Below are positions 1 through 7,522 of a stretch of 13,697 nucleotides of DNA, one piece after another. The DNA comes from an uncultured Prevotella sp. (GTDB lineage Bacteria > Bacteroidota > Bacteroidia > Bacteroidales > Bacteroidaceae). The notes beneath the pieces were generated by a model that was not told the DNA's origin, did no database searches, and saw only the letters and a program-made list of their open reading frames with translations. The translations under genes and the position numbers were made by a program. The stretch is from NCBI GenBank assembly GCA_900553965.1, contig USFX01000056.1, forward strand, positions 1 to 13,697, in the 5' to 3' direction. Position 1 is the stretch's first letter. Each line of letters begins with the position of its first letter.

Positions 1-112
1 CGACATAAAATATGTGGCGTTCAGCATTCCCAACGATTTCATTCTCGGCTACGGACTTGACTACGACCAGCAGGGACGCAACCTGCGCGACATCTACACC
101 CTGAAGGAATGA
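1..112 (+). CDS. hpt: Hypoxanthine phosphoribosyltransferase, C-terminal end (partial)
   Basis: The frame starting at base 2 is open from the window edge to TGA at 110-112 and gives 36 residues. It contains IPNDFILGYGLDY followed by an RNLRDIYTL segment, which matches the conserved C-terminus of bacterial hypoxanthine/guanine phosphoribosyltransferases, where the aromatic residue and the GYGLDY stretch help form the purine pocket. The enzyme salvages hypoxanthine or guanine with PRPP in the cytosol. The catalytic PRPP loop lies outside the window. It is followed 73 bases later by adk on the same strand, a purine-nucleotide pairing usual in Bacteroidales, so co-transcription is likely. The identification rests on a short tail, but the motif is distinctive. 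Confidence 0.85.
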   Translation, partial: DIKYVAFSIPNDFILGYGLDYDQQGRNLRDIYTLKE

Positions 113-185
113 CCCGAGGGGACCGGCCCGACGTGAGGGCAGACACTTCAATGGAACATAATTAAGGTAAAACAGATATACGGAG

Positions 186-761
186 ATGAAGAATATTGTG
201 ATATTCGGTGCTCCCGGTTCAGGAAAGGGAACACAAAGTGAACTGATTATCAAGAAGTACGGACTCGGCCATATCTCGACCGGCGACGTGCTCCGCAGCG
301 AGATTAAGAAGGGAACGGAGCTCGGAAAGACAGCCGCCTCGTTCATTGACAAAGGCCAGCTGATACCCGACGGGCTGATGATTGACATCCTCGCCGGCGT
401 CTACGACAGCTTCGGCCCGGACCACGAAGGCGTCATCTTCGACGGCTTTCCCCGCACGATTCCGCAGGCCGACGCCCTCAAGGCGATGCTCGCCAAGCGC
501 GGCCACAAGATTGCGGCCATGATTGAGCTGGACGTTCCGGAGGACGAGCTCATGACGCGCCTCATCAACCGCGGCAAGGAGAGCGGCCGCTCGGACGACA
601 ACGAGGAGACCATCAGAAAACGCCTCGGCGTCTACCACAACCAGACGGCACCGCTCATCGACTGGTATAAGGCCGACGGAACCCATCATCACATCAACGG
701 CCACGGCGAGCTGGACCGCATCTTCAGCGACATTGCCGCCGTGATTGACAACGTTCAGTAA
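186..761 (+). CDS. adk: Adenylate kinase
   Basis: This 191-residue protein interconverts ATP + AMP and 2 ADP in the cytosol. Visible motifs are the P-loop GAPGSGKGT at residues 8-16, the AMP-binding STGDVLR at 31-37, and FDGFPRT at 85-91. The LID region (about 129-146, RGKESGRSDDNEET) is the short form without the four zinc-binding cysteines, so this is a short-type adenylate kinase of normal length. The ATG at 186 is preceded directly by CGGAG, too close for ordinary Shine-Dalgarno pairing, as often in Bacteroidetes. The P-loop sits where it should relative to this start. It lies 73 bases after hpt and is probably in the same transcript. In many Bacteroidales the next gene is obgE; here the next gene is an unrelated polyferredoxin beyond a palindromic repeat. 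Confidence 0.97.
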   Translation: MKNIVIFGAPGSGKGTQSELIIKKYGLGHISTGDVLRSEIKKGTELGKTAASFIDKGQLIPDGLMIDILAGVYDSFGPDHEGVIFDGFPRTIPQADALKAMLAKRGHKIAAMIELDVPEDELMTRLINRGKESGRSDDNEETIRKRLGVYHNQTAPLIDWYKADGTHHHINGHGELDRIFSDIAAVIDNVQ

Positions 762-881
762 GCCTCCGGTGACGCAGACCGTCCGGAAATCAATCCTATA
801 AGGGACACGGAGACGCGGAGACAACAATGTCTTGATTGTATCCGTGGCCCTTTCTTTTTTTAAAAGCAAGTGAACAATATC

Positions 882-997
882 TGTCCATACACCCGAAACG
901 CAAAGGTCGCAAAGCCGCAAAGCCCCACTCGTATAGTCTGTTCTATACCGATAAGCCTTTGCGTCTTTGCGGCCTTTGCGTTTCGGTTGGATGGACA
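882..997. repeat. Large imperfect palindrome, dispersed-repeat-like (arms 882-936 and 943-997)
   Basis: Two 55-base arms pair at 45 of 55 positions around a 6-base loop (937-942). The arms are built from GCAAAG-type heptamers (ACGCAAAGG, CGCAAAG, CGCAAAG) and are bounded by TGTCCAT/ATGGACA. Both strands can be translated into nearly the same meaningless peptide (PKRKGRK..AK ... LRLC.LCVS), which reflects the symmetry and not a gene. It fills the gap between adk and the polyferredoxin gene. It resembles a short non-autonomous or REP-like palindromic element; it may also act as a bidirectional terminator of adk, though no T-run follows the stem. Whether it is dispersed in the genome cannot be seen from one copy. 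Confidence 0.8.
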
Positions 998-1039
998 AAC
1001 CGCAATGGTCCAAACTTACAGATATCAATAAAAAAGAAT

Positions 1040-1729
1040 ATGGCAAAGAAACAATTTCACCGTCACCTCGAAACCAAGGGGCTGCCGCTCTACTGGATTC
1101 TCATCGCTTATCTCATCGTGGGATATTTCTATCCCATCATCGGCTGGCTTGCCCTCATCTGCATGATCGCTCCCGTCGCGTTTGCCGTGCGCCGGGGCCG
1201 CTGGTGGTGCGGACACGCGTGTCCGCGGGGCAGCCTCTACGACCGTCTGCTCTCACGCTACTCACCGCACAAGCCGATACCGGCGTTCGTCCGGACGTTC
1301 GGTTTCCGGCTGTTCATGGTGATGTTCATCTTCACGATGTTCGGCCTTCAGATGTATTTCGCATGGGGCGACTGGTCGGCCATGGGCAAGGTCTTCTGGA
1401 ACATCATCCTCGTGACGACCATCGTCGGCGTCACGCTGTCGTTCATCTATGCCCCGCGCACGTGGTGCTCGTTCTGTCCGATGGGCACGCTGTCGTCGTG
1501 GGTGACGCCGCGGAGCGGCCGTCTGCCCGAGAACTACCGGCGGATAACGGTCAGCGCGACGTGTCAGATGAAGTGTAAGAGCTGTGCCCGCGTCTGCCCG
1601 ATGCAACTCACACCCTACGACAGCCGCGGACAGGAGGAGGGTTTCCTACACCCTGACTGCATAAAATGCGGCAAGTGCGCCGTGGCATGCCCCATAAAGA
1701 TTATGTCGCTGGAGGGGAAGCGGGGCTGA
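1040..1729 (+). CDS. Membrane 4Fe-4S polyferredoxin (NapH/YccM-like)
   Basis: The 229-residue protein combines membrane helices (about 17-50, 90-109 and 118-138) with iron-sulfur motifs. C57-x3-C61-P and C143-x2-C146-P follow helices, as in the NapH/CcoG/YccM group. C175-x3-C179-x2-C182-x3-C186-P and C207-x2-C210-x2-C213-x3-C217-P are two ferredoxin-like 4Fe-4S sites near the C-terminus; the first has three residues between its first two cysteines instead of the usual two. It probably passes electrons between the membrane quinone pool and a soluble or periplasmic partner, but no partner gene is nearby and the substrate is unknown. The start at 1040 (MAKKQFHRHLETKG) was chosen because the open frame upstream to 836 runs through the 882-997 palindrome and reads as repeat-encoded sequence. 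Confidence 0.85.
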   Translation: MAKKQFHRHLETKGLPLYWILIAYLIVGYFYPIIGWLALICMIAPVAFAVRRGRWWCGHACPRGSLYDRLLSRYSPHKPIPAFVRTFGFRLFMVMFIFTMFGLQMYFAWGDWSAMGKVFWNIILVTTIVGVTLSFIYAPRTWCSFCPMGTLSSWVTPRSGRLPENYRRITVSATCQMKCKSCARVCPMQLTPYDSRGQEEGFLHPDCIKCGKCAVACPIKIMSLEGKRG

Positions 1730-1865
1730 ACGACAAGAAGATATTCTTACAAAACAGATGCGACGAAAACTTCCGTTTTAGCTCATTTCGGGGCCGTTTT
1801 AAGCCCGTTCGGGGCGTTTTCCGCTCCACTCTACGCAAACTTCAGACAACTTTTCACGCTATTTC

Positions 1866-1897
1866 AACGCCGGGAGACCCTTCCGGCGTTTTTCTTT
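1866..1897 (+). terminator. Hairpin plus T-run, probable intrinsic terminator
   Basis: Arms AACGCCGG (1866-1873) and CCGGCGTT (1883-1890) pair perfectly over 8 bases around a 9-base loop and run into TTTTTCTTTT. It lies 137 bases after the stop of the polyferredoxin gene and could end that transcript. No closer terminator is visible. Confidence 0.6.
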
Positions 1898-1954
1898 TGA
1901 GAATATCCGTCGTTTTCTGCTTCCCGCTTTTGTCCTGAAAAGCTACCATTTTTC

Positions 1955-2041
1955 TGCCGCGGGGGCCTCCCGAGGATGCGACAACGGCCTTGTTGCGTTG
2001 CAACGGCGGCCCCGTTGCAACCCCGGGAGGCCCTTACGGCA
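1955..2041. repeat. Nested GC-rich inverted repeat with two alternative pairings
   Basis: Outer arms 1955-1979 and 2017-2041 pair at 20 of 25 positions and share GGGCCTCCCG. Inside lies a perfect 10-base hairpin GTTGCAACGG (1997-2006) with CCGTTGCAAC (2012-2021) around a 5-base loop. Bases 2017-2021 belong to both stems, so the two structures compete. It may be a dispersed palindromic element or a structured RNA; no gene follows for 500 bases, which argues against a cis-acting leader. Confidence 0.6.
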
Positions 2042-2499
2042 AAACCATCGCGCCCGCGTCGGAAAACGACGAAGTTGTCGCTATTTGTAAGTAACTGTAT
2101 ATAAGTGACTTAGAAAATATGTGGAATAATCGTCGCGGAGAGCCCTAAAATTTGATACGCGCGAGATTTGAATATTTGCGCCTGCCTCCGCATTTTTTTG
2201 AAAAGTCCCTGCTCTCGTGATGGTTAAATTCGGAAAAAGGATTACATACAGACTTCTCGGGCTGTGGTGGACAGAGGATATGTGTTGTTGGGGATGGACG
2301 GATTATTGAAAGGATGATTGAAATAATAATAAAAAACGCGTGATTTCCAAACAAAAATACTGCGGTTATGAACAAATGTCATCTTATGCCAAATTATAAA
2401 GGCCTTTCTTCTTAACTATTTTGTAATGTCTCACTTGCCGATTGACTCTGCATTTTCCCTCTCCATTCCTCCGTCAACGCAAAAAAATCGGCATTATCC

Positions 2500-2530
2500 T
2501 TTGTCGTTTGGGCGGTTTGCACTATCTTTG
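2500..2530 (+). promoter_or_regulatory. Bacteroidetes-type promoter of cysE
   Basis: TTTG at 2500-2503 is followed after exactly 19 bases by TATCTTTG at 2523-2530, fitting the Bacteroidetes primary sigma consensus (-33 TTTG, -7 TAnnTTTG). Transcription would begin around 2535-2540, leaving a leader of about 20 bases before the ATG at 2559. This placement also argues against a longer cysE reading frame starting at 2442. Confidence 0.75.
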
Positions 2531-2558
2531 CAGACGCAAAATATTGACACAACGACAG

Positions 2559-3449
2559 ATGAGTAATCTTGATTTCACTCATATACTGGCCAAGACAGTG
2601 GACGAGCTGTCGGCCGTGGAATCTCTGAAGGGACTGTTCCATCAGCATCGCGACGGCAATCCGTTGCCCTCGGCAAGGGCGCTGGAAGAAATAATCGAAT
2701 TGGCCCGCGGCATTCTTTTCCCCGGATATTTCGGCCGGTCGTCTGTCAATATGAGCACAATCCGTTATCATATTGGTGTCAACGTCGAACGGTTCCACAA
2801 TCTGCTGTCGGAGCAGGTTATGGCCGGTCTGTGCTTTTCGTGCACGGGCGGCAGTGACGGTTGTGGCGAAGGCTGCCGCGGACGGGCGACGGACATAGCT
2901 ACACAACTGGTCTGCCGTCTGCCGCAGATACGCCGCACGCTGGCCACGGACGTGGAGGCCGCCTATTGCGGAGACCCAGCGGCGACGAGCTACGGCGAGA
3001 TAATCTCGTGCTATCCCGTCATCCGGGCGCTGGTCAACTACCGTCTGGCTCACGAACTGTTTGTGCTCGGGGTGCCGCTCATACCGCGGATGATGACTGA
3101 AATGGCCCATTCGGAGACCGGCATAGACATCCATCCGGGAGCGCGCATCGGCCATCATTTCACCATCGACCACGGCACGGGTGTGGTCATCGGGGCAACG
3201 TGTATCATCGGCAATCATGTCAAGCTCTATCAGGGCGTCACGCTCGGTGCGAAGAGCTTCCCGCTCGATGACGCCGGCAACCCCATCAAGGGCATCGACC
3301 GCCATCCCATTCTGGAGGACGGCGTCATTGTCTATTCAAATGCAACTATCCTCGGACGCATAACCATCGGTCACGACTCAGTTGTCGGGGCCAATATCTG
3401 GGTCACGGAGGACATGGAACCGGAAACGAAAAAGTATAAAAAAGAATAG
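2559..3449 (+). CDS. cysE: Serine O-acetyltransferase
   Basis: The 296-residue enzyme makes O-acetylserine from serine and acetyl-CoA, the first step of cysteine synthesis. The N-terminal helical part (1-180) precedes a left-handed beta-helix of hexapeptide repeats (about 188-280) containing DIHPGARIG and IDHGTGVVIG. D190 and H205 have the same 15-residue spacing as the catalytic D143/H158 of E. coli CysE, and H205 is in the matching DHxTG motif. Residues 92-106 carry an unusual cysteine cluster (C92, C95, C102, C106). The C-terminus is short, charged and ends KKYKKE, without the terminal isoleucine that docks E. coli CysE into cysteine synthase. The start at 2559 (MSNLDFTH) lies just after the promoter; the upstream 39 in-frame codons overlap the promoter and are rejected. 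No cysteine synthase gene is adjacent. Confidence 0.93.
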   Translation: MSNLDFTHILAKTVDELSAVESLKGLFHQHRDGNPLPSARALEEIIELARGILFPGYFGRSSVNMSTIRYHIGVNVERFHNLLSEQVMAGLCFSCTGGSDGCGEGCRGRATDIATQLVCRLPQIRRTLATDVEAAYCGDPAATSYGEIISCYPVIRALVNYRLAHELFVLGVPLIPRMMTEMAHSETGIDIHPGARIGHHFTIDHGTGVVIGATCIIGNHVKLYQGVTLGAKSFPLDDAGNPIKGIDRHPILEDGVIVYSNATILGRITIGHDSVVGANIWVTEDMEPETKKYKKE

Positions 3450-3450
3450 A

Positions 3451-3466
3451 ACGAACAGCCGTTCGT
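3451..3466 (+). terminator. Small hairpin after cysE (weak)
   Basis: ACGAAC (3451-3456) and GTTCGT (3461-3466) form a 6-base stem with an AGCC loop two bases after the cysE stop. There is no T-run, so termination is doubtful. The 102-bp gap to the preferred start (147 bp) of the next gene holds nothing else that I recognise. Confidence 0.25.
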
Positions 3467-3596
3467 CGCTCCCGCACGTATAGCCACGGTAACGGAAGGA
3501 CCGGCAACCGGAGGAATATGGCCGCTACACATTAATTATATATAGGCGGCGGTGATGGCGGGGAAGGACTGCGGATGGCCAATCTCAACAAAACAA

Positions 3597-5228
3597 ATGG
3601 AACAAGAATTTGAACTTATCGCCAAAACGTTCATGGGGCTGGAACCCGTGCTGGCGAAGGAATTGACAGAACTGGGTGCGGACAATGTGCAGATTGGACG
3701 CCGGATGGTGTCTTTCACGGGTAACAAGGAGATGATGTATCGTGCGAATTTTCAGTTGCATACGGCCATCAGAATCCTAAAACCCATCGCTCACTTCAAG
3801 GCTAAGTCGGCCGACGATGTCTATGAAGAGGTGAAGAAGATAGACTGGACACAGTATATCGGTCTCGAAAAGACGTTCGCCGTCGACTCGGTCGTGTTCT
3901 CCGAGGAGTTCCGCCACTCCAAGTTTGTCTCCTATAAGGTCAAGGACGCCATCGTCGACCAGTTCCGCGAGAAGACGGGCAAGCGTCCGAACATCAGCGT
4001 GGCCAACCCCGACATACGACTCAATATGCACATCGCCGAGGACCAGTGCACGTTGTCGCTGGACTCAAGCGGTGAGAGTCTCCACCGTCGCGGCTATCGT
4101 CAGGAGAGCGTTGAGGCTCCGCTGAACGAGGTTTTGGCCGCCGGTATGATTCTCATGACGGGCTGGCACGGCGAAACAGACTTCATTGACCCTATGTGTG
4201 GCTCGGGAACGCTGCTCATCGAGGCCGCGCTCATCGCCCGCAACATGGCACCGGGACTGTTCCGCAAGGAGTATGCCTTTGAGAAATGGGCCGACTTCGA
4301 TAAGGATTTGTTCGACAACATCTACAATGACGACTCCAAGGAGCGCGAGTTCGACCATAAAATATACGGCTATGACGTCGACATCAAGGCCGTCAATACG
4401 GCCCGCCTGAACGTCAAGGCTGCCGGTCTGACCTCCGACATCACTGTCACGGAGGCCGACTTCAAGGATTTCACGCAGCCGGCGGAAAAGAGCATCATCG
4501 TGACCAACCCTCCGTATGGAGAGCGTATCAGCACGCCAGACCTGCTGGGGACATACCGCATGATCGGCGAACGTCTGAAGCATCAGTTCCTCAACAACGA
4601 CGCTTGGATCTTGAGCTACCGCGAGGAGTGTTTCGACCAGATAGGACTGAAGCCCTCTTTGAAGATTCCGGTCTACAACGGCTCGCTGGAGTGTGAGTTC
4701 CGGAAGTATCAGATATTCGACGGAAAGCTGAAAGACTTCCGCGGTGATGGAGGCATCGTCAAGACAGAGGACGAGAAGAAGCAGATGGCCGAGAAGAAAT
4801 TTAAGAAAGAGCGCGAGTTCAAGAAGCGCATGACGGCAGCCGATGACAGCCGTGATGACAACGAAGAAGGCGACATCCGCTCGTTCAAGTTCCACCACCG
4901 CGACCTCGACAGCATTCTCGGACGTGAGCGCCGCCGTATCTCCGACGGCCGTGACGACCGTATGTCGGGCCGTGAGCGCAACGGCGGACGCGACCGCAAG
5001 CGTGACGACCGCGACGGAAAGAAGTTTGACCGCGACCGCCGTGGAGGTGACCGTGACCGCAAGGACTTCGACCGTGGCGGCACAAACCGTGGCGGACACG
5101 AGCGTTTCGACCGCAGCGGCAAGGGCTTCGACCGTAACCGCAAAGGCTCTGACCGTGGAGGAAAGAGGACGGGCCGCGACCGCCGCGACGCGGGAAACCA
5201 TTTTAACGACTACGACAATGAAGATTAA
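3597..5228 (+). CDS. rlmL: RlmL-like 23S rRNA guanine methyltransferase with Arg/Asp/Gly-rich tail
   Basis: The 543-residue protein begins with a THUMP-type RNA-binding region (about 1-160; LIAKTFMGLEPVLAKEL near the start) and continues into a class I SAM methyltransferase domain. The SAM motif FIDPMCGSGTLLIEA is at 196-210 and the catalytic IVTNPPYGER at 301-310, the NPPY form used for exocyclic amino methylation. Family knowledge points to N2-methylation of 23S rRNA guanine (G2445 in E. coli). From about 445 to 543 the chain is low-complexity, with repeated DRD, FDR, RGG and GRDR steps; this tail is not needed by the enzyme fold and probably binds RNA. I prefer the ATG at 3597 (MEQEFELIAKTF); the in-frame ATG at 3552 adds 15 residues unlike the family. 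Its end overlaps the next gene by 11 bases. Confidence 0.9.
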   Translation: MEQEFELIAKTFMGLEPVLAKELTELGADNVQIGRRMVSFTGNKEMMYRANFQLHTAIRILKPIAHFKAKSADDVYEEVKKIDWTQYIGLEKTFAVDSVVFSEEFRHSKFVSYKVKDAIVDQFREKTGKRPNISVANPDIRLNMHIAEDQCTLSLDSSGESLHRRGYRQESVEAPLNEVLAAGMILMTGWHGETDFIDPMCGSGTLLIEAALIARNMAPGLFRKEYAFEKWADFDKDLFDNIYNDDSKEREFDHKIYGYDVDIKAVNTARLNVKAAGLTSDITVTEADFKDFTQPAEKSIIVTNPPYGERISTPDLLGTYRMIGERLKHQFLNNDAWILSYREECFDQIGLKPSLKIPVYNGSLECEFRKYQIFDGKLKDFRGDGGIVKTEDEKKQMAEKKFKKEREFKKRMTAADDSRDDNEEGDIRSFKFHHRDLDSILGRERRRISDGRDDRMSGRERNGGRDRKRDDRDGKKFDRDRRGGDRDRKDFDRGGTNRGGHERFDRSGKGFDRNRKGSDRGGKRTGRDRRDAGNHFNDYDNED

Positions 5229-7473
5229 GAACGGCATATTGGTGCTCTCATTACTGTTCTCCGCAGCTCATACACCGGCTATCATGGCACAGCAACTGAA
5301 GCAGTTCACACTTGAAGACCTCAACTTCGGCGGTACGAACTATCGCCAGATGACGCCCGCAAACATGTATCTGACGTGGTGGGGCGATCGTCTGATGTAT
5401 CAGGACGCCGAGGAGTGGGGCACGGTTGACATGCGGACGGGCGAGAAGAAGGCCGTCGGGACGCTCGACAAGGTCAATGAGGCGCTGGCTTCGCTTGACG
5501 GCGGTACGACGGAGAGCAAGATGCGCTCTGCGATGGGCGCGTCCTTCCCTTATCTCGACAGCACGATGGTTCTGCTCCGAAACACAAAGGAGCGCATCCT
5601 TTACGACTGGCAGTCAGGCCGGGTGGTATGGAGACAGACATGTGATGGCGAGACCAACAGTGACTGGAACACCCGTTCGCGCGCCGTTGCGTTTGTCCGG
5701 AACGACCAGCTCTGCGTCACCGGTGCCGACGGAAAGACCTCGCAGCTGACCACGGACGGCAGCCGGGATATTGTCTACGGTCAGGCTGTCCATCGCAACG
5801 AGTTTGGTATAATGAGCGGAACGTTCTGGAATGGCGACGGAAGCCGCCTCGCCTTCTACCGGATGGACCAGTCGATGGTCACCGACTATCCGCAGGTGAA
5901 CACCTTCACACGCATTGCCGAGGAGGAACCGGACAAATATCCCATGGCCGGAATGACGAGTCACAAGGTTACGGTGGGCGTCTACGACATGGCAACAGGC
6001 CGCACCGTCTATCTCAATACGGGCGATCCGACCGACCGCTACTTCACCAACATAGCGTGGGGACCCGATGGCAAGACGATATATATGTTCGAGCTGAACC
6101 GTGACCAGAACGACTGCGAGCTGGTGGAATATGACGGTGTGACCGGCGAGCGTCGTCAGACGATATACCGTGAGGCCAACGACAAATACGTCGAGCCGCT
6201 CCATCCCATAGTATTCCTGCCGTGGGACAACAGCAAGTTCATCATGCAGAGCCAGCGGGACGGCTTCAACCATCTCTATCTGGTGGACCTGAAAAAGGCC
6301 GTCTATCCCGATGTGCATGTTCCGCAGGGCGCCGACACGGGCAGCCGTTACACCGAATACTTCAAGACGACACAGCTGACGTCCGGCCGATGGGTTGTTC
6401 AGGAGCTTGCGGGATTTGACCGCAAGGGCCGCCGCGCCGTCATCCTGTCGACGGAGAAGAGCCCGCTGCAGAGCAATTTCTATGCTGTCAGCATCCCGAA
6501 CGGTCGCCGCACGGCGTTAGACAACGGCCGCGGAGTCCATTACGGCGAGCTGTCGCCGTCGGGAGCGGTGCTCTACGACAAATACAGCGAGCCGGACGTG
6601 CCGCGCAATATCGACGTCATCAGTCTCGCGGGACGTGCCGCCAACGGCAAGTCAGGCCGCAACACGATATTCTCCGCCACCGATCCGTGGCAGGGTTACG
6701 CCGTTCCGGAATATTCCACCGGCACAATCAAGGCCGCCGACGGCGTGACCGACCTCTATTGGCGCATGGTCAAACCGGTTGATTTTGACCCTTCCAAGAA
6801 ATATCCCACCGTCGTCTATGTCTACGGCGGTCCCCATGCTCACAACGTCGATGCCCGTTGGCATTGGTCAAGCCGTTCGTGGGAGACCTACATGGCACAG
6901 AAAGGCTACCTTCTTTTCATTCTTGACAACCGCGGAAGCGAGAACCGCGGCACCGCCTTTGAGCAGGCCACATTCCGTCGTCTGGGTCAGGAAGAGATGA
7001 AAGACCAGATGAAGGGAGTGGAGTTTCTGAAGTCGTTGCCTTACGTCGACGCCGACCGCATGGGCGTTCACGGATGGAGCTACGGTGGATTTATGACCAT
7101 CTCGCTGATGACCAACTATCCGGATGTCTTCAAGGTTGGCGTCGCCGGCGGTCCGGTGATAGACTGGAAGTGGTATGAAGTGATGTACGGAGAGCGCTAT
7201 ATGGACACTCCCGAGACCAATCCGGAGGGCTACGAGCAGACAAGCCTGCTGCGGAAAGCGAAGGATCTGAAGGGAAAGCTCCAGATAATAATAGGTATGA
7301 ACGACCCCACGGTGGTGCCGCAGCATGCCCTTCAGTTCCTCGACGCCTGTACGGAGGCCGGCACCCAGCCCGACTTCTTCGTCTATCCGGGCGAAGGCCA
7401 CAACATGATGGGCCACAAGAGCGTCCATCTCCACGAGCGCATCACGCAATATTTTGAAGACTATCTCAAGTGA
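5218..7473 (+). CDS. ptpA: Secreted S9 prolyl tripeptidyl peptidase (PtpA-like)
   Basis: The 751-residue precursor starts with a signal peptide (K2, K4, hydrophobic 6-18, likely cut near AIMAQQ at 21-26) and should act in the periplasm or at the cell surface. Residues of about 30-500 form the DPP IV-type beta-propeller; 510-751 are the alpha/beta-hydrolase. The catalytic triad is S621 in GWSYGG, D696 in GMNDPTV and H728 in GEGH. The block GGPVIDWKWYEVMYGERY is very close, from memory, to Porphyromonas gingivalis PtpA, and E654 lies 33 residues after the nucleophile as E636 does after S603 in that enzyme. The DPP IV Glu-Glu motif is not visible where expected (VYGQAVHRNEFG, 187-197). Removal of tripeptides ending in proline from oligopeptides is thus likelier than plain DPP IV activity. 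The start at 5218 lies inside the end of the methyltransferase gene, implying translational coupling. Upstream in-frame codons back to 4843 are a shadow of that gene's tail. Confidence 0.9.
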   Translation: MKIKNGILVLSLLFSAAHTPAIMAQQLKQFTLEDLNFGGTNYRQMTPANMYLTWWGDRLMYQDAEEWGTVDMRTGEKKAVGTLDKVNEALASLDGGTTESKMRSAMGASFPYLDSTMVLLRNTKERILYDWQSGRVVWRQTCDGETNSDWNTRSRAVAFVRNDQLCVTGADGKTSQLTTDGSRDIVYGQAVHRNEFGIMSGTFWNGDGSRLAFYRMDQSMVTDYPQVNTFTRIAEEEPDKYPMAGMTSHKVTVGVYDMATGRTVYLNTGDPTDRYFTNIAWGPDGKTIYMFELNRDQNDCELVEYDGVTGERRQTIYREANDKYVEPLHPIVFLPWDNSKFIMQSQRDGFNHLYLVDLKKAVYPDVHVPQGADTGSRYTEYFKTTQLTSGRWVVQELAGFDRKGRRAVILSTEKSPLQSNFYAVSIPNGRRTALDNGRGVHYGELSPSGAVLYDKYSEPDVPRNIDVISLAGRAANGKSGRNTIFSATDPWQGYAVPEYSTGTIKAADGVTDLYWRMVKPVDFDPSKKYPTVVYVYGGPHAHNVDARWHWSSRSWETYMAQKGYLLFILDNRGSENRGTAFEQATFRRLGQEEMKDQMKGVEFLKSLPYVDADRMGVHGWSYGGFMTISLMTNYPDVFKVGVAGGPVIDWKWYEVMYGERYMDTPETNPEGYEQTSLLRKAKDLKGKLQIIIGMNDPTVVPQHALQFLDACTEAGTQPDFFVYPGEGHNMMGHKSVHLHERITQYFEDYLK

Positions 7474-7522
7474 ACGGGATATTTTTTACGAATGAACGAA
7501 TAAACAAAAAAGCATATAGACT

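Larger units (their letters stand above)
1730..2499. other. Gene-poor intergenic region between the polyferredoxin gene and cysE
   Basis: I see no convincing gene in these 770 bases. Starting from the left they hold: two near-copies of TTCGGGGCCGTTTT / TTCGGGGCGTTTT at about 1787-1822; a hairpin with T-run at 1866-1897; a nested GC-rich inverted repeat at 1955-2041; a short dyad TAAGTAACT...AGTGACTTA at 2088-2112; and then AT-rich sequence. Open frames at 1666-1938 (+) and 2145-2375 (-) have no recognisable domain and no codon-like composition. The T-rich stretches and hairpins suggest 3' ends and repeat remnants. Confidence 0.5.

Noticed and set aside
836..1039. N-terminal extension of the polyferredoxin frame
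   Set aside because: These 68 codons run through the palindromic repeat and give repeat-like sequence; the family-like protein starts at 1040.
219..1046. Long minus-strand open frame (275 codons) opposite adk
   Set aside because: It is the antisense shadow of adk joined to the palindrome at 882-997; no domain, and its N-terminal part repeats the peptide from the other strand of the palindrome.
1666..1938. 90-codon plus-strand frame
   Set aside because: It starts inside the polyferredoxin gene in another frame and continues into sequence holding the terminator hairpin; no recognisable protein features.
2145..2375. 76-codon minus-strand frame in the gap before cysE
   Set aside because: Low-complexity AT-driven composition, no domain, no promoter; it may be part of an intergenic repeat, but nothing supports a protein.
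2442..2558. Longer start for cysE
   Set aside because: The added codons include the -33/-7 promoter and have no family similarity.
4843..5217. N-terminal extension of the S9 peptidase
   Set aside because: Thr/Ala/Val-rich shadow of the methyltransferase tail; a proper signal peptide starts at 5218.
4065..5237. 390-codon minus-strand frame opposite the methyltransferase tail
   Set aside because: The Arg/Asp/Gly-rich tail avoids stops on the opposite strand by composition; translation is Val/Ala/Leu-rich nonsense.
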